Counted from the stretch's first letter, positions 1 through 8,580 are shown. The stretch: 64,000 bases of DNA from Pseudomonas nitroreducens TX1 (GCF_000313755.1 NZ_AMZB01000112.1:57210-121209); one strand, 5' to 3'. Program-made: numbers and translations. The notes: generated by a model from the letters alone, not told the origin.

Positions 1-98
1 TGCGGAGCGATACCGTTGGTGCTGATACATCCGGCGATTGTTGAAAAAATGACAAAGGAGCCGACGAACGTCAGTCCTTTCACGAGGTGACGCGACAC
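1..98 (-). CDS. Partial lipoprotein gene (5' end only)
   Basis: Only the first 32 codons are in the window; the gene runs off the left edge. Reading the minus strand from a GTG at 98-96, the product starts MSRHLVKGLTFVGSF and reaches a lipobox TIAGC with the lipidated Cys at residue 24. An AGGA lies about 8 nt before this GTG, which is why it is preferred over a second GTG at 83-81. The n-region (Arg, His, Lys) and the hydrophobic stretch fit a type II signal peptide, so a small outer- or inner-membrane lipoprotein is likely. The family cannot be named from so short a piece. It is divergent from the LysR gene at 393. Confidence 0.5.
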   Translation of the reverse strand, partial: MSRHLVKGLTFVGSFVIFSTIAGCISTNGIAP

Positions 99-392
99 GG
101 TGGAGGTCCTGGAAGTGGGCTAGCTTTTCAGCGTGGGGCTTTTAAACGTGGAGGTGCCGGCAAAGCCACTGGCGGCGATTGAATTCTAGGGATGGGGAGG
201 GGAACGGATAAGCCGGCTGATTTGTGATTGTTTATTACCAATAATGAAACAATGTGTGTCGTCATCCATGTGACAATAGGACGCCCCCGCTCTGCTCCGC
301 GCATTGCCCCTCATCAAGGACATGCCGTCGGCGGCGACGTAACGCTTCATCGGCGTCGCCACCCGGGACAGACGCCCACTGACGAGGCCCCA
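99..392. other. Divergent intergenic region, lipoprotein / LysR
   Basis: About 294 bases without a convincing gene. It is AT-richer than its surroundings around 220-255 and contains an imperfect palindrome at 227-253 (separate entry). It presumably holds the promoters of the left-edge lipoprotein gene and of the LysR gene. Upstream in-frame Met codons of the LysR frame (from 228) are in this region but are not supported by family length. Confidence 0.5.
227..253. promoter_or_regulatory. AT-rich imperfect palindrome, candidate LysR operator
   Basis: Arms ATTGTTT-ATTA and TAAT-GAAACAAT face each other across a CCAA centre, with one bulged base. The site lies between two divergent genes, 129 bp before the lipoprotein start and 140 bp before the LysR start, the usual place for a LysR-type binding site. 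Function is inferred from position and symmetry only. Confidence 0.35.
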
Positions 393-1328
393 ATGGACAC
401 ACTGCAGACCATGCGTGCGTTCGCCTGTGTCGCGGAAACCGGCAGTTTCACCGCCGCCGCGCAGCAGTTGAACACCACCACCGCCTACGTATCCCGTGCG
501 GTCGCCAATCTGGAGTCCCACCTGCGGACCCGCCTGCTCAACCGCACCACCCGGCGCATCGCCCTGACCGAGGCCGGCCAGCGCTACCTGCTGCGCTGCG
601 AGCAGATCCTCGCCTATGTCGAGGAGGCCGAAGCCGAGGCCAGCGACGCCCATGCCCGCCCCGCGGGCCGCCTGCGCGTACACTCGATGACCGGCATCGG
701 CCAGCACTATGTGATCCGCGCCATCGCCAACTATCGCCAGCTGCACCCGGACGTGACCTTCGAGCTGACCATGGCCAACCGCGTGCCGGACCTGCTCGAC
801 GAAGGCTTCGACGTCGCCATCGTGGTCGCCTCGGAACTGCCCGACTCGGGCCTGGTGTCCCAGCGCATCGGCGAGACCTACAGCATCCTCTGCGCCTCGC
901 CCGACTATCTGGCCCGGCGCGGCACGCCGAAAACCCCGACCGAGCTCATGGAGCACGACTGCCTGCGCCTGATCAGCCCGGTGCTGCCATTGGACAAGTG
1001 GCTGTTCGACGGGCCCAACGGCCAGGAGATGATCACGCTGGGCCCATCGCCCTTCCAGGTGAACGTCGGCGACGCCATGACCGAGGCCATCGGCTCGGGC
1101 ATGGGCATCAGCGCCCTGCCGGTCTACTCGGCCATCGACGGCCTGCGCGACGGCTCGCTGGTGCGCGTGCTGCCGCACTACAAACTGCAGATCCTCAACG
1201 TCTACGCGCTGTACCCGTCGCGTCAGTACCTGGACGCGAAAATCAAGACCTGGGTCGCGTACCTGCGGGAAAATCTCCCCGGCGTGCTCCAGGCCGATGG
1301 CGCTGGCCTCGCCGATGTGGGACCCTGA
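393..1328 (+). CDS. LysR family transcriptional regulator
   Basis: The product is 311 aa, normal for the family. Residues 1-60 (MDTLQTMRAFACVAETGSFT onward) form the LysR winged helix with the recognition segment AAQQLNTTTAYVSRAVANLE, and residues about 90-290 form the periplasmic-binding-protein-like effector domain. The ATG at 393 is chosen because it gives the canonical LysR N-terminus; the open frame extends to 228 but those 55 residues are not family-like. The C-terminus ends in a short unconserved tail. The divergent neighbour is the left-edge lipoprotein gene; downstream is the hydroxyacid dehydrogenase after a repeat-bearing gap of 207 nt. Ligand and targets are unknown. Confidence 0.9.
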   Translation: MDTLQTMRAFACVAETGSFTAAAQQLNTTTAYVSRAVANLESHLRTRLLNRTTRRIALTEAGQRYLLRCEQILAYVEEAEAEASDAHARPAGRLRVHSMTGIGQHYVIRAIANYRQLHPDVTFELTMANRVPDLLDEGFDVAIVVASELPDSGLVSQRIGETYSILCASPDYLARRGTPKTPTELMEHDCLRLISPVLPLDKWLFDGPNGQEMITLGPSPFQVNVGDAMTEAIGSGMGISALPVYSAIDGLRDGSLVRVLPHYKLQILNVYALYPSRQYLDAKIKTWVAYLRENLPGVLQADGAGLADVGP

Positions 1329-1346
1329 CCACCCTTTTCGCCGTGT

Positions 1347-1406
1347 TTCGCGGGCAAGCTCACTGTGTAACTCCTTACCCCGGTGTTCAGTGAGCTTGCC
1401 CGCGAA
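1347..1406. repeat. REP-like inverted repeat
   Basis: A perfect 19-bp arm, TTCGCGGGCAAGCTCACTG at 1347-1365, is repeated in inverse at 1388-1406, leaving a 22-nt loop. The arm is a variant of the Pseudomonas REP core (TTCGCGAGCAAGCTCGCTC type). It sits just behind the LysR stop and may stop transcription or stabilise mRNA ends. Confidence 0.75.
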
Positions 1407-1535
1407 CCCATCGTCTTCCCCGCTGCGCCCCCCCTCACGTTCGACAATCGCCCGGCGCGCACGCAAGCCTTGCGCCGCTCTGGTCCGGCAATGGTAGGGT
1501 TAACCCCCTTCCCGCCTTCCAGCCGTCCGAGAGCC

Positions 1536-2510
1536 ATGAAAAAGAACGTCTTCGTATTCAGCCGCCTTGCCCCGGAACACCTCGACCGCCTGCGCAGCCA
1601 GTTCAACGTCACCGTGCTGGACCCCAAACAGGGCGATGTCGACGCGCAGCTGGCCGCCGCCCTGCCGACCACCCACGGCATGATCGGTGTCGGCCGCCCG
1701 CTCGGCGAGAAGCAACTGGCCCAGGCCACGCAACTGGAAGTCATTTCCAGCGTCTCGGTGGGCTATGACAACTACGACCTGGATTACCTGAACCAGCGCG
1801 GCATCCCGCTGACCAACACCCCGGACGTGCTCACCGAAACCACCGCCGACCTCGGCTTCGCCCTGATCATGGCCGCTGCCCGGCGCACCGCCGAGCTGGA
1901 CGCCTGGACCAAGGCCGGCCAGTGGAAGCGCACCGTGGACGCCCAGCACTTCGGCGTCGACGTGCACGGCAAGAAGCTCGGCATCCTCGGCCTGGGCCGC
2001 ATCGGCGCGGCCATTGCCCGCCGCGGCCGCTTCGGCTTCAACATGGACATCCTCTATCACGGCAACAGCCGCAAACCGGAGCTGGAACAGGAGTTCGGTG
2101 CGCGCTTCTGCGGCTTCGAGGAACTGCTGGGCGAGGCGGATTTCGTCTGCGTGGTGGTGCCGCTGTCGGACAAGACCCGCAAGCTGATCGGCAAGCGCGA
2201 GCTGGAGCTGATGAAGCCCAGCGGCATCCTGGTGAACATCGCCCGCGGCCAGGTGATCGACGAGGCCGCGCTGGTGGAAGCGCTGCAGGAGAAACGCATC
2301 CTCGCCGCCGGCCTGGACGTCTATGAGAAGGAACCGCTGGCCGAATCGCCGCTGTTCACCCTGCCCAACGCCGTGACCTTGCCGCACATCGGTTCAGCCA
2401 CCCACGAAACCCGCCAGGCCATGGCCGAGTGCGCGCTGGACAACTTCGAAGCCGCCCTGCGTGGCGAGCAGCCGAAGAATCTGGTCAATCCGCAGGCCTG
2501 GAAGGCCTGA
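1536..2510 (+). CDS. kguD: 2-hydroxyacid dehydrogenase (2-ketogluconate / glyoxylate reductase type)
   Basis: A 324-aa D-isomer-specific 2-hydroxyacid dehydrogenase. The Rossmann motif GILGLGRIGAAIA lies near residue 150, and the catalytic Arg (NIARGQVIDEAAL), Glu (GLDVYEKEPL) and His (LPHIGSATHETR) are all present in the expected order. The enzyme reduces 2-keto acids with NAD(P)H in the cytoplasm; the closest well-known homologues are GhrB/TkrA of enterics and KguD of Pseudomonas, which reduce 2-ketogluconate, hydroxypyruvate and glyoxylate. The ATG at 1536 gives the family N-terminus MKKNVFVFSRLAPEHLDRL. No kguE/K/T genes lie beside it, so a general hydroxyacid reductase is as likely as a dedicated ketogluconate enzyme; the symbol is tentative. 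Confidence 0.8.
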   Translation: MKKNVFVFSRLAPEHLDRLRSQFNVTVLDPKQGDVDAQLAAALPTTHGMIGVGRPLGEKQLAQATQLEVISSVSVGYDNYDLDYLNQRGIPLTNTPDVLTETTADLGFALIMAAARRTAELDAWTKAGQWKRTVDAQHFGVDVHGKKLGILGLGRIGAAIARRGRFGFNMDILYHGNSRKPELEQEFGARFCGFEELLGEADFVCVVVPLSDKTRKLIGKRELELMKPSGILVNIARGQVIDEAALVEALQEKRILAAGLDVYEKEPLAESPLFTLPNAVTLPHIGSATHETRQAMAECALDNFEAALRGEQPKNLVNPQAWKA

Positions 2511-2558
2511 TGCACCCCACGAGGCTGATGGCCCAGCGCTGAAAGCCAGGGTATCTAG

Positions 2559-2624
2559 GTAGGAGCGAACTTGCTCGCGAACAGCCTCGCGGCGGGGTTG
2601 GTTCACGAGCAAGCTCGCTCCTAC
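2559..2624. repeat. REP pair (BIME-like)
   Basis: GTAGGAGCGAACTTGCTCGC at 2559 and its inverted partner AGCAAGCTCGCTCCTAC ending at 2624 form two REP units head to head, separated by about 20 nt. This is the commonest Pseudomonas extragenic palindrome. It lies between the convergent ends of the dehydrogenase and the DMT exporter genes. Confidence 0.85.
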
Positions 2625-2628
2625 AGGG

Positions 2629-3522
2629 TCACGCCCGTGCTGGCTGCAACACCGGTTTGGGCTTGCGGAATACCAGGACGTTGCCAGCCATCACCAGCCC
2701 CAGCCCGGCGAGTGCCGGCAGGCTCCACTGGTAGCCCTCGGCAAAGGCCGAGACGTTCAGCGCCACTACCGGGAACAGCACGGTGCAGTAGGCCGCGCGC
2801 TCCGGCCCCATACGCCCGACCAGCGTCAGGTAGGCGGTGAAGCCGATCACCGAACCGGGAATTGCCAGGTACAGCAGCGACCAGGCGTACTGCGGGCTGG
2901 CGTCAAAGGTCAGCGGCACGCCCCGCACCAGACAGATCGCCAGCAGGATCAGCGACCCATAGAGCATGCCCCAGGCGTTGGTCGACAGGGGCCGCAGCCC
3001 GGCCTTCTGTTGCAGGCTCGACAGCAGGTTGCCCGCCGAGAAACACAGCGTGCCCAGCAGCGCCAGGGCCAGCCCGTAGAAGGTCTCCCGCGTCGCCTGA
3101 TGCCCGGAAAGCTCCGGCCAGAACAACAGCGCCAGCCCCGCCAGGCCGAATGCCCCGCCGCCCAGTACATTGGGTGCAACGCGCTGGCCGAAGAACACAC
3201 GCGCATTCAGCGCATTCCACAGCGTGGCGGTGGAGAAGACCACCGCGACCAGCCCGCTGGGGATCCACTGGCTGGCGGTGTAGAAGCACAGGAAGTTCAC
3301 GCAGAACAGGCACAGCCCCTGCGCGAAGCAGATCGCCTGTCCGCGCCGCCCCAGCGGCTGCAGCCGCCGCGACACCAGCAACAGGGCGAACAGCACCAGC
3401 GCCGCCAGGCTGAAACGGTAGGCGATGGACAGGGGAATGGCGACCACGCCGACCTGCAGCTTGATGGCGATCCAGGTCGTGCCCCAGATGAGCACGGTGA
3501 GCAGATAGAGCGAGAGATTCAT
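2629..3522 (-). CDS. EamA family DMT transporter
   Basis: A 297-aa integral inner-membrane protein with ten predicted hydrophobic helices arranged as two EamA repeats (about residues 1-135 and 150-285). The start MNLSLYLLTVLIWGTTWIAI is the typical DMT first helix. EamA carriers export amino acids, nucleobases or other metabolites; the substrate cannot be read from sequence. It is divergent from an AraC regulator (start 3660) across 137 nt, a common exporter/regulator arrangement, so that regulator probably controls it. Confidence 0.88.
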   Translation of the reverse strand: MNLSLYLLTVLIWGTTWIAIKLQVGVVAIPLSIAYRFSLAALVLFALLLVSRRLQPLGRRGQAICFAQGLCLFCVNFLCFYTASQWIPSGLVAVVFSTATLWNALNARVFFGQRVAPNVLGGGAFGLAGLALLFWPELSGHQATRETFYGLALALLGTLCFSAGNLLSSLQQKAGLRPLSTNAWGMLYGSLILLAICLVRGVPLTFDASPQYAWSLLYLAIPGSVIGFTAYLTLVGRMGPERAAYCTVLFPVVALNVSAFAEGYQWSLPALAGLGLVMAGNVLVFRKPKPVLQPARA

Positions 3523-3659
3523 GGCGGTCTCCGGAGTACTGGGGAAACAGTCTCCCGTCCCGTCCCGACCCCGGCTTGCAGATTCTTGCGCTTATTGCGA
3601 CAACCGGGCTGGCAAGGCACGCCCGCACAGGTAGAGTTGAAGACAACAGAGGAACGCCC

Positions 3660-4535
3660 ATGTCAGCCATTTCCCAGCTCGAAGTCTTCCAGTCGATGAA
3701 CGCCTCGCCCAACGCCCGCCTGGAGCGTTGTGCGGAACTGGGCGACGGGCTGTCCGCGGCGATCTGGAGCAACAGCCACGACGCCCGCGACTATCACGCG
3801 CCGAGCCACCACACCCTGTCCTGCTACCTGAACGACGGCACCGGCACCTTTCGCCGTGGCGCACCCGGCAGCAAGGGCGCGCCGGACAAGCTCTGCGTGA
3901 TGCCCGCCGGCGCCGAGTCGGCATGGATCGTCAACGGCGACATCCGCCTGGCGCACCTCTACATCGGCCAGGAACAGTTCGCCCTCGGCTGCATCCGCCT
4001 GCTCGACCGCGAGCCGCGCGAACTGCAACTGCACGAACGCACCTTCCTCGACGACCCGCAGCAGGCCGCGCGCTTTCGCCAACTGGTGAAACTCGACTGG
4101 CACGAGCCGGGTGAACGCATCCGAACCAGCACCCTGGCCCACGACCTGATCGATCATCTGCTGTTGAACCAGGTAGGCTTGCGGGAAGGGCTGAAACTCA
4201 AAGGCGGCCTGGCGCCGACCATGCGCAAGCGTGTGGCGGACTACATCGAGCAACGCCTGGATCAGCCGCTGTCGCTGGGCGAGCTGGCAATGCAGACCGC
4301 GTTGTCGGAATACCACTTCGCGCGGATGTTCCGCGAAAGCTTCGGCATGCCGCCGCACCAGTATGTACTGGCCCGCCGCGTGGCATTGGCGCAGCGGCTG
4401 CTGCGCGATACGCGCCAGCCGCTGAGCCAGGTCGCCCTGGCTTGTGGCTTCTCCAGCGCCAGCCATTTCGCCAACCGCTTCCGCTCAGTGGTGGGCGGGA
4501 CGCCGGGGGAATATCGGCAGGCGTTCGAGGAATAG
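3660..4535 (+). CDS. AraC family transcriptional regulator
   Basis: A 291-aa protein with an N-terminal sensory region (about 1-180, cupin-like in character) and a C-terminal AraC double helix-turn-helix at about 185-288, including LGELAMQTALSEYHFARMFRESFG and the second helix region VALACGFSSASHFANRFRSVVG. The start at 3660 follows AGAGGAACGCCC, a good Shine-Dalgarno, and is preferred to the longer frame from 3576. It is divergent from the EamA exporter and most simply is its activator. Confidence 0.88.
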   Translation: MSAISQLEVFQSMNASPNARLERCAELGDGLSAAIWSNSHDARDYHAPSHHTLSCYLNDGTGTFRRGAPGSKGAPDKLCVMPAGAESAWIVNGDIRLAHLYIGQEQFALGCIRLLDREPRELQLHERTFLDDPQQAARFRQLVKLDWHEPGERIRTSTLAHDLIDHLLLNQVGLREGLKLKGGLAPTMRKRVADYIEQRLDQPLSLGELAMQTALSEYHFARMFRESFGMPPHQYVLARRVALAQRLLRDTRQPLSQVALACGFSSASHFANRFRSVVGGTPGEYRQAFEE

Positions 4536-4608
4536 AGCGCGGGCCGGCATGGTAAACCCAACGGCGTCCGATCCTACGTAAATAACCGACCTGTAGGAGC
4601 CTGAAGCG

Positions 4609-4932
4609 TCAGCCCAGTACGGCCAGCACGCCGCCGATCACCGGCATCGCCGCGGCCGTCGGCAACGCCCAGCGCGGCCGCCAGGCCAGCAGCAGGACCA
4701 GCACAGCCCCGGCAATCATCAGCAGGCACGCCCAGTAGACGATGCCCAGTTCGACGCCGATGACGTGGATCGAATACGCCAGCGCCAACGCACCATCCAC
4801 CACTGCGGCAATACGCAGCAGCCGCACACGGGGCTGCGACGGCGCACTGCCGAACAGATCGCGATGATGGCGGGAAAGCGACAGGCACGCCGCCGCCAGC
4901 GCCAGCAGGTTGAGACCGAACACCAGCAGCAT
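4609..4932 (-). CDS. DUF3325 family membrane protein
   Basis: A 107-aa, three- to four-helix inner-membrane protein (MLLVFGLNLLALAAACLSLS onward) resembling the DUF3325 family. It is the last gene of a three-gene minus-strand operon: its ATG overlaps the stop of the PepSY gene as TGATG at 4930-4934, which implies translational coupling. DUF3325 proteins regularly accompany DUF3649 and PepSY-TM proteins in iron-uptake loci; no biochemical function is known to me. Confidence 0.8.
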   Translation of the reverse strand: MLLVFGLNLLALAAACLSLSRHHRDLFGSAPSQPRVRLLRIAAVVDGALALAYSIHVIGVELGIVYWACLLMIAGAVLVLLLAWRPRWALPTAAAMPVIGGVLAVLG

Positions 4933-6455
4933 CAGGCGTACTCCTCGCTACGGGCACGACGTTCGCGGACAGGCTCGGCACGCTCGCGCCCCAGTCGCCA
5001 ACCGAGGAAGGCACAGAGCACGCCGATCAGCAGCAGGCCGAAATCGATACCGACCATCATCCAGTCGCCGTTGGCGACATGCGTCGTCACCCGGCCCGGC
5101 TCGGGGCCGAACAGGCTCAGCATCGGTAGCAGCAGCGCCAGCGCCGCCAGCGCGCCGAACTGCTCGCGAGCCATCGCGCGGCTGCCACGTCGCAGCAGTG
5201 CGTGGGCCAGCGCCAACAGCCAGATCACCACGAAGGCGGTGGCCTCCCAGCGGGTACGCTGGAGGAGATCGGCCGGCAGCAGGCGCGAAGCCGCGAGCAA
5301 GCCCAGGGATGCAATCGGCAAGCCGCCACAGACCGCGCCATTGAGCGTCCGCACCAGCGCCAAGCCTCGGTGGCCGCGGGTTTCTCGCTTGCTCACCCAT
5401 ACCTGCAGGCCACCGAAAACCATCACGCAACCCACCAGGCCAAGGACGAAATACATGACCCGCACTAGGTCGTTGCCGAACTGCGCCATGTGCAGGCCGG
5501 TCAACCAGGCGTAGGTCTTGTAGCCCGGCTTGTAAGGCTTCTGCACGTGCAGCAGCGCGCCGGTGCCAGAGTCGAAGGACACGGTGCGCTGGTCGTTGAC
5601 CATGCCCTTGTCCACCGCCTTGCGGATCTGCACCATCGCCGCGGCGTCGTTGGGATGTTCGATGTTGATCCAGCCGACCTGGCTGTCGTCGCCCCACGCC
5701 TGGCGGGCCTTGAGGATCATGTTGTCGATGGACTTGGGCGGCTTCGCCGGTTTGTCCAATTCCTCGCGGTCGAAGGCGCCCTGCACGTCATGGAAGAAAT
5801 GCTCCAGGTCGTTCTTGTACGCCACCTTGATGCCAGCGGTCATATAGAAGGTGATGAAGATCGCCAGGCCCGTGTAGGCCATCAGCAGGTGGAACGGCAG
5901 GCCGAGCACGCCCAGCACGTTGTGCGCGTCCAGCCACGCTCGCTGACGGGCCGCCTTCGGGCGCAGGGTGAAGAAGTCCTTGAAGATGCGTCGGTGGACG
6001 ATCACCCCGCTGACCAGCGCCACCAGCATGAACACGCCGGCGACGCCAACCACGTAGAGGCCGATCATCCCGCCGTGCAGTTCGTAGTGCAGTTCGAGGA
6101 AGAAGTTGCCGCCGACGGTCTTGGGCAGCACCTCGCCGCTCTGCGCGTCCACCAGGAAGGACTGGAACTCGCTGAAGTCCGCCGGCTCCCAACCGGCGGT
6201 CCAGTACGGCATGCGCTCGGTGGGCGGGTGCATCCAGTAGCCGTGGGCCTTGGGCGCGCGCTCGACGATCAGCTCGCGCACCTGGTCGGCGCCGACGTTC
6301 ACCGCTTCGAGCTTGTGCAACTGCGGCGTCATCCAGCGGGTGAGTTCCTTGTCGAACACCGCGACCGTGCCGGAGAACAGCACGACAAAGAGAATCCAGC
6401 TGACCAGCAACCCACTCCAGGTGTGCAGCCCGGACATCGACTGACGCAGGCTCAT
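4932..6455 (-). CDS. PepSY-associated TM helix protein (ferrisiderophore-reductase type)
   Basis: A 507-aa inner-membrane protein. Helix 1 (about 12-35, HTWSGLLVSWILFVVLF) is followed by a PepSY-containing periplasmic segment, then helices near 135-160, 185-215, 330-360 and 375-470. Conserved His residues at helix ends (such as in SGLHTWSG, ELHYELHGG and LDAHNVLG) are the features by which PiuB/FoxB-type members are thought to bind haem and pass electrons to periplasmic ferric-siderophores. It is coupled on both sides: ATGA overlap with DUF3649 upstream (6452-6455) and TGATG with DUF3325 downstream. A Fur-like site precedes the operon, so iron repression is inferred. Confidence 0.85.
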   Translation of the reverse strand: MSLRQSMSGLHTWSGLLVSWILFVVLFSGTVAVFDKELTRWMTPQLHKLEAVNVGADQVRELIVERAPKAHGYWMHPPTERMPYWTAGWEPADFSEFQSFLVDAQSGEVLPKTVGGNFFLELHYELHGGMIGLYVVGVAGVFMLVALVSGVIVHRRIFKDFFTLRPKAARQRAWLDAHNVLGVLGLPFHLLMAYTGLAIFITFYMTAGIKVAYKNDLEHFFHDVQGAFDREELDKPAKPPKSIDNMILKARQAWGDDSQVGWINIEHPNDAAAMVQIRKAVDKGMVNDQRTVSFDSGTGALLHVQKPYKPGYKTYAWLTGLHMAQFGNDLVRVMYFVLGLVGCVMVFGGLQVWVSKRETRGHRGLALVRTLNGAVCGGLPIASLGLLAASRLLPADLLQRTRWEATAFVVIWLLALAHALLRRGSRAMAREQFGALAALALLLPMLSLFGPEPGRVTTHVANGDWMMVGIDFGLLLIGVLCAFLGWRLGRERAEPVRERRARSEEYA

Positions 6456-6739
6456 GGGCGCACCCCGTAGGCTGTCGGCAGGAAAGCCGCCAGGCCCAGC
6501 GCGATGCTCAGCGCCGTTGGCGCCCAGACCGCGCGCCAGGGGCTTTTTGCGCCGAACGCGTAAAGGATCGCGGCGACCCAGACGATGAAGCAGGCAAGGC
6601 TCGCCAGGGAGACACGGTCCGAGCGCGACATCGGCAGGTACACGCTAAAGAAGGCCGTGGCGGCATAGGCCAGGGCATAACCGACAACCACGGCGCTGAA
6701 AATGCGCGCGGCGACGGCGCCGAATCGGGTTCCGCTCAT
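6452..6739 (-). CDS. DUF3649 family membrane protein
   Basis: A 95-aa membrane protein with three hydrophobic helices, matching the DUF3649 family. The start at 6739 (MSGTRFGAVAARIFSAVVVG) is chosen over a longer frame because it gives the family N-terminus. It is the first gene of the DUF3649-PepSY-DUF3325 operon and overlaps the next start by four bases. A TATAAT-type -10 and an overlapping Fur-like box lie about 100 nt upstream. The role is probably accessory to iron or haem handling at the inner membrane. Confidence 0.8.
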   Translation of the reverse strand: MSGTRFGAVAARIFSAVVVGYALAYAATAFFSVYLPMSRSDRVSLASLACFIVWVAAILYAFGAKSPWRAVWAPTALSIALGLAAFLPTAYGVRP

Positions 6740-7133
6740 ACGTCGGCTCTCGGATGGGTCAGGCGCTGGGAGACGCACATCGGACGGGATCCTGCGAGGC
6801 GGCCCAGGCAACTCCCGGGCACGCGATTGAAAAGCGGAATTATATGATATTGGTTCTCAATTAAAAGAACCTGACAGCGCTGTTTGTGAGTATCTGTGTC
6901 GAAAATTCGCTGAACGGTGCCGGTCTCGGTCAGGTCCAGGGCGCGCAGCAGGCTGTTCATCGTCCCGTCGGACGCTGCCAGGAGGGGCGAGGCAGCGGCT
7001 GTTGGTGGAGGGCTGAACAGGTTCGGCCCCCACGAGGGAGTCTCCCCGTCCACGCGAAGTGTCTGTTCAAGACGCTCTCATCCCACTGTTCAGTTCCCCG
7101 CAGCCGTTTCGCTCGGCGCGGGGCCGGACGTCG
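6740..7133. other. Intergenic region upstream of the iron-linked operon
   Basis: About 394 bases with no supported gene. It contains a minus-strand -10 (TATAAT on the minus strand, 6839-6844) directly abutting a Fur-like palindrome (6845-6859). The remainder, 6860-7133, separates the operon from the MocR gene, which is read the same way and ends at 7134. A minus-strand open frame from 7053 covers part of it but does not resemble a known protein. Confidence 0.6.
6845..6859 (-). promoter_or_regulatory. Putative Fur box of the DUF3649-PepSY-DUF3325 operon
   Basis: On the minus strand the site reads TGAGAACCAATATCA, matching the 7-1-7 Fur core TGATAATCATTATCA at 12 of 15 positions. It lies in the promoter spacer immediately upstream of a TATAAT -10, where bound Fur would block RNA polymerase. 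Repression by iron-loaded Fur is inferred. Confidence 0.55.
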
Positions 7134-8534
7134 TTACCGGCGACCCGACGCCTGTGCCATGGCCCGCTCCAGCCCCTCGAAGACGCGGGGCGACAGGCAT
7201 TGGGCGACGTTGAAACGCAGGTAGCCGGCGGCGCTCTGACTCAGGCTGAACACGTTGCCCGGCGCCAGCACCAGGTTGTCCGCCAGGGCTGCGCGGGACA
7301 CCTCGGCGGCATCCAGCCCGCCCGGCAGGCAGGCCCAGACGAACACTCCACCGCGCGGCTCCAGCCAGGGCTGGATGTCCAGCGCACGCAGGCGCTGCAG
7401 TGTCTCGCCCATGGCATCGGCCAGGCGTCCGCGCAGGCTGTCCAGGTGGCGGCGGTAGCTGCCCTTGCGCAGCAGTTCGTACAGCATCTCGGCGCTGAAC
7501 GGGCTGTTGCCGAAACTGGTCGCCAGCTTCAGGTCCACCAGGCGCTCGCACCATTCCGGCTGGGTGGCGATGTAGCCGCAGCGCACGGAAGCGGACAGCG
7601 TCTTGGAGAAGCTGCCGACCTGGATCACCCGCTCCAGCCCGTCGAAGGCCGATAGCCGTGGAGCACTCTCGTGCTCGAAGTCGCCGAAGATGTCGTCCTC
7701 GACGATCAGCAGGTCGTGGGCCTCGGCCAGCTTCAGCAGGCGATGGGCGACCAGCGGCGAGAGCACCGCGCCGGTGGGGTTGTGGAAGGCCGAGTTGGTG
7801 ATGTACAGGCGCGGGCGGTGTTGCTCCAGCAAGGTCGCCATGGCGACGACGTCCGGCCCGGTCGGGGTGTAGGGTACCCCAACCACCTGCACGCGGTGCG
7901 CCCGTAACAGGGCCTGGAAATTGAAGTAACCGGGGTCGTCCACCAGCACGCAGTCGCCCGGCTCCAGCAGGAAACGGCACACCAGATCGATGGCCTGGGT
8001 GCCGTTGTCGGTGAGCACCACCTGTTGCGGACCGACCGGCACGCCGTAGTCCGCCAGCCGGCGGGCGAGTTGTTCGCGCAGGCCGGAATGGCCATAGGGA
8101 CGGCCATATTCCAGCAACCCCGACTGCGGTTCGCGGGCGATTTGCCGCAGCGCGCGGCGCAGTTCCTCCTCCGGCAGCCAGGACGGCGGCAGCCAGCCGC
8201 AGCCGGGCTTGAGCGAGGTATCCGCGGCTTCCAGCGACTGCCTCGAAATCCACAGCGGGTCGATGCTGCGGTCCAGTGTCGGGCCGACGTCAGCCAGGGA
8301 CAGCGGCGGCGCGTGGCCGGCGACATAGAAGCCCGAGCCCCGACGCGCGGCGATCACGCCGTCGGCGGTCAGCCGGTCGTAGGCTTCCACGACGGTGGTC
8401 TTGGAGACCTCCAACTGCTCGGCCAACTGGCGAATCGACGGCAGCCGTTCTCCCGGCACCAGCGCCCGTGCAGCCAGGCGCTCGCGCACGAGTTGAATTA
8501 CCGAATCGACCCGAGTGCTCTTGGTTCTGCCCAT
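7134..8534 (-). CDS. MocR-type (GntR/aminotransferase) transcriptional regulator
   Basis: A 466-aa protein. Residues 1-75 form a GntR winged helix (LPSIRQLAEQLEVSKTTVVE), followed by a fold-type I aminotransferase-like domain from about 100. The PLP-binding Lys is K311 in VGSFSKTLSASVR, with NPTGA at 252-256 and the DD of IVEDDIFGD near 280. MocR proteins bind PLP or a PLP-amine adduct and control a neighbouring gene. The start at 8534 gives MGRTKSTRVDSV; the upstream continuation of the frame runs antisense into the divergent exporter and is rejected. The divergent DMT exporter 136 nt away is the obvious target. Confidence 0.92.
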   Translation of the reverse strand: MGRTKSTRVDSVIQLVRERLAARALVPGERLPSIRQLAEQLEVSKTTVVEAYDRLTADGVIAARRGSGFYVAGHAPPLSLADVGPTLDRSIDPLWISRQSLEAADTSLKPGCGWLPPSWLPEEELRRALRQIAREPQSGLLEYGRPYGHSGLREQLARRLADYGVPVGPQQVVLTDNGTQAIDLVCRFLLEPGDCVLVDDPGYFNFQALLRAHRVQVVGVPYTPTGPDVVAMATLLEQHRPRLYITNSAFHNPTGAVLSPLVAHRLLKLAEAHDLLIVEDDIFGDFEHESAPRLSAFDGLERVIQVGSFSKTLSASVRCGYIATQPEWCERLVDLKLATSFGNSPFSAEMLYELLRKGSYRRHLDSLRGRLADAMGETLQRLRALDIQPWLEPRGGVFVWACLPGGLDAAEVSRAALADNLVLAPGNVFSLSQSAAGYLRFNVAQCLSPRVFEGLERAMAQASGRR

Positions 8535-8568
8535 GCGGCCCTCACCTGCCCCGGAAAATGTGTACCCA

Positions 8569-8574
8569 TATAAT
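8569..8574 (+). promoter_or_regulatory. -10 element of the DMT exporter gene
   Basis: TATAAT stands 96 nt before the exporter ATG in an otherwise GC-rich divergent region, just before the palindrome at 8581-8598. No strong -35 is visible, which suits an activator-dependent promoter. Confidence 0.45.
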
Positions 8575-8580
8575 TTACGG

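Noticed and set aside
6736..7053. A minus-strand frame over the Fur-box region containing MNSLLRALDLTETG
   Set aside because: Would include the promoter and Fur site of the operon and resembles no family; not called.
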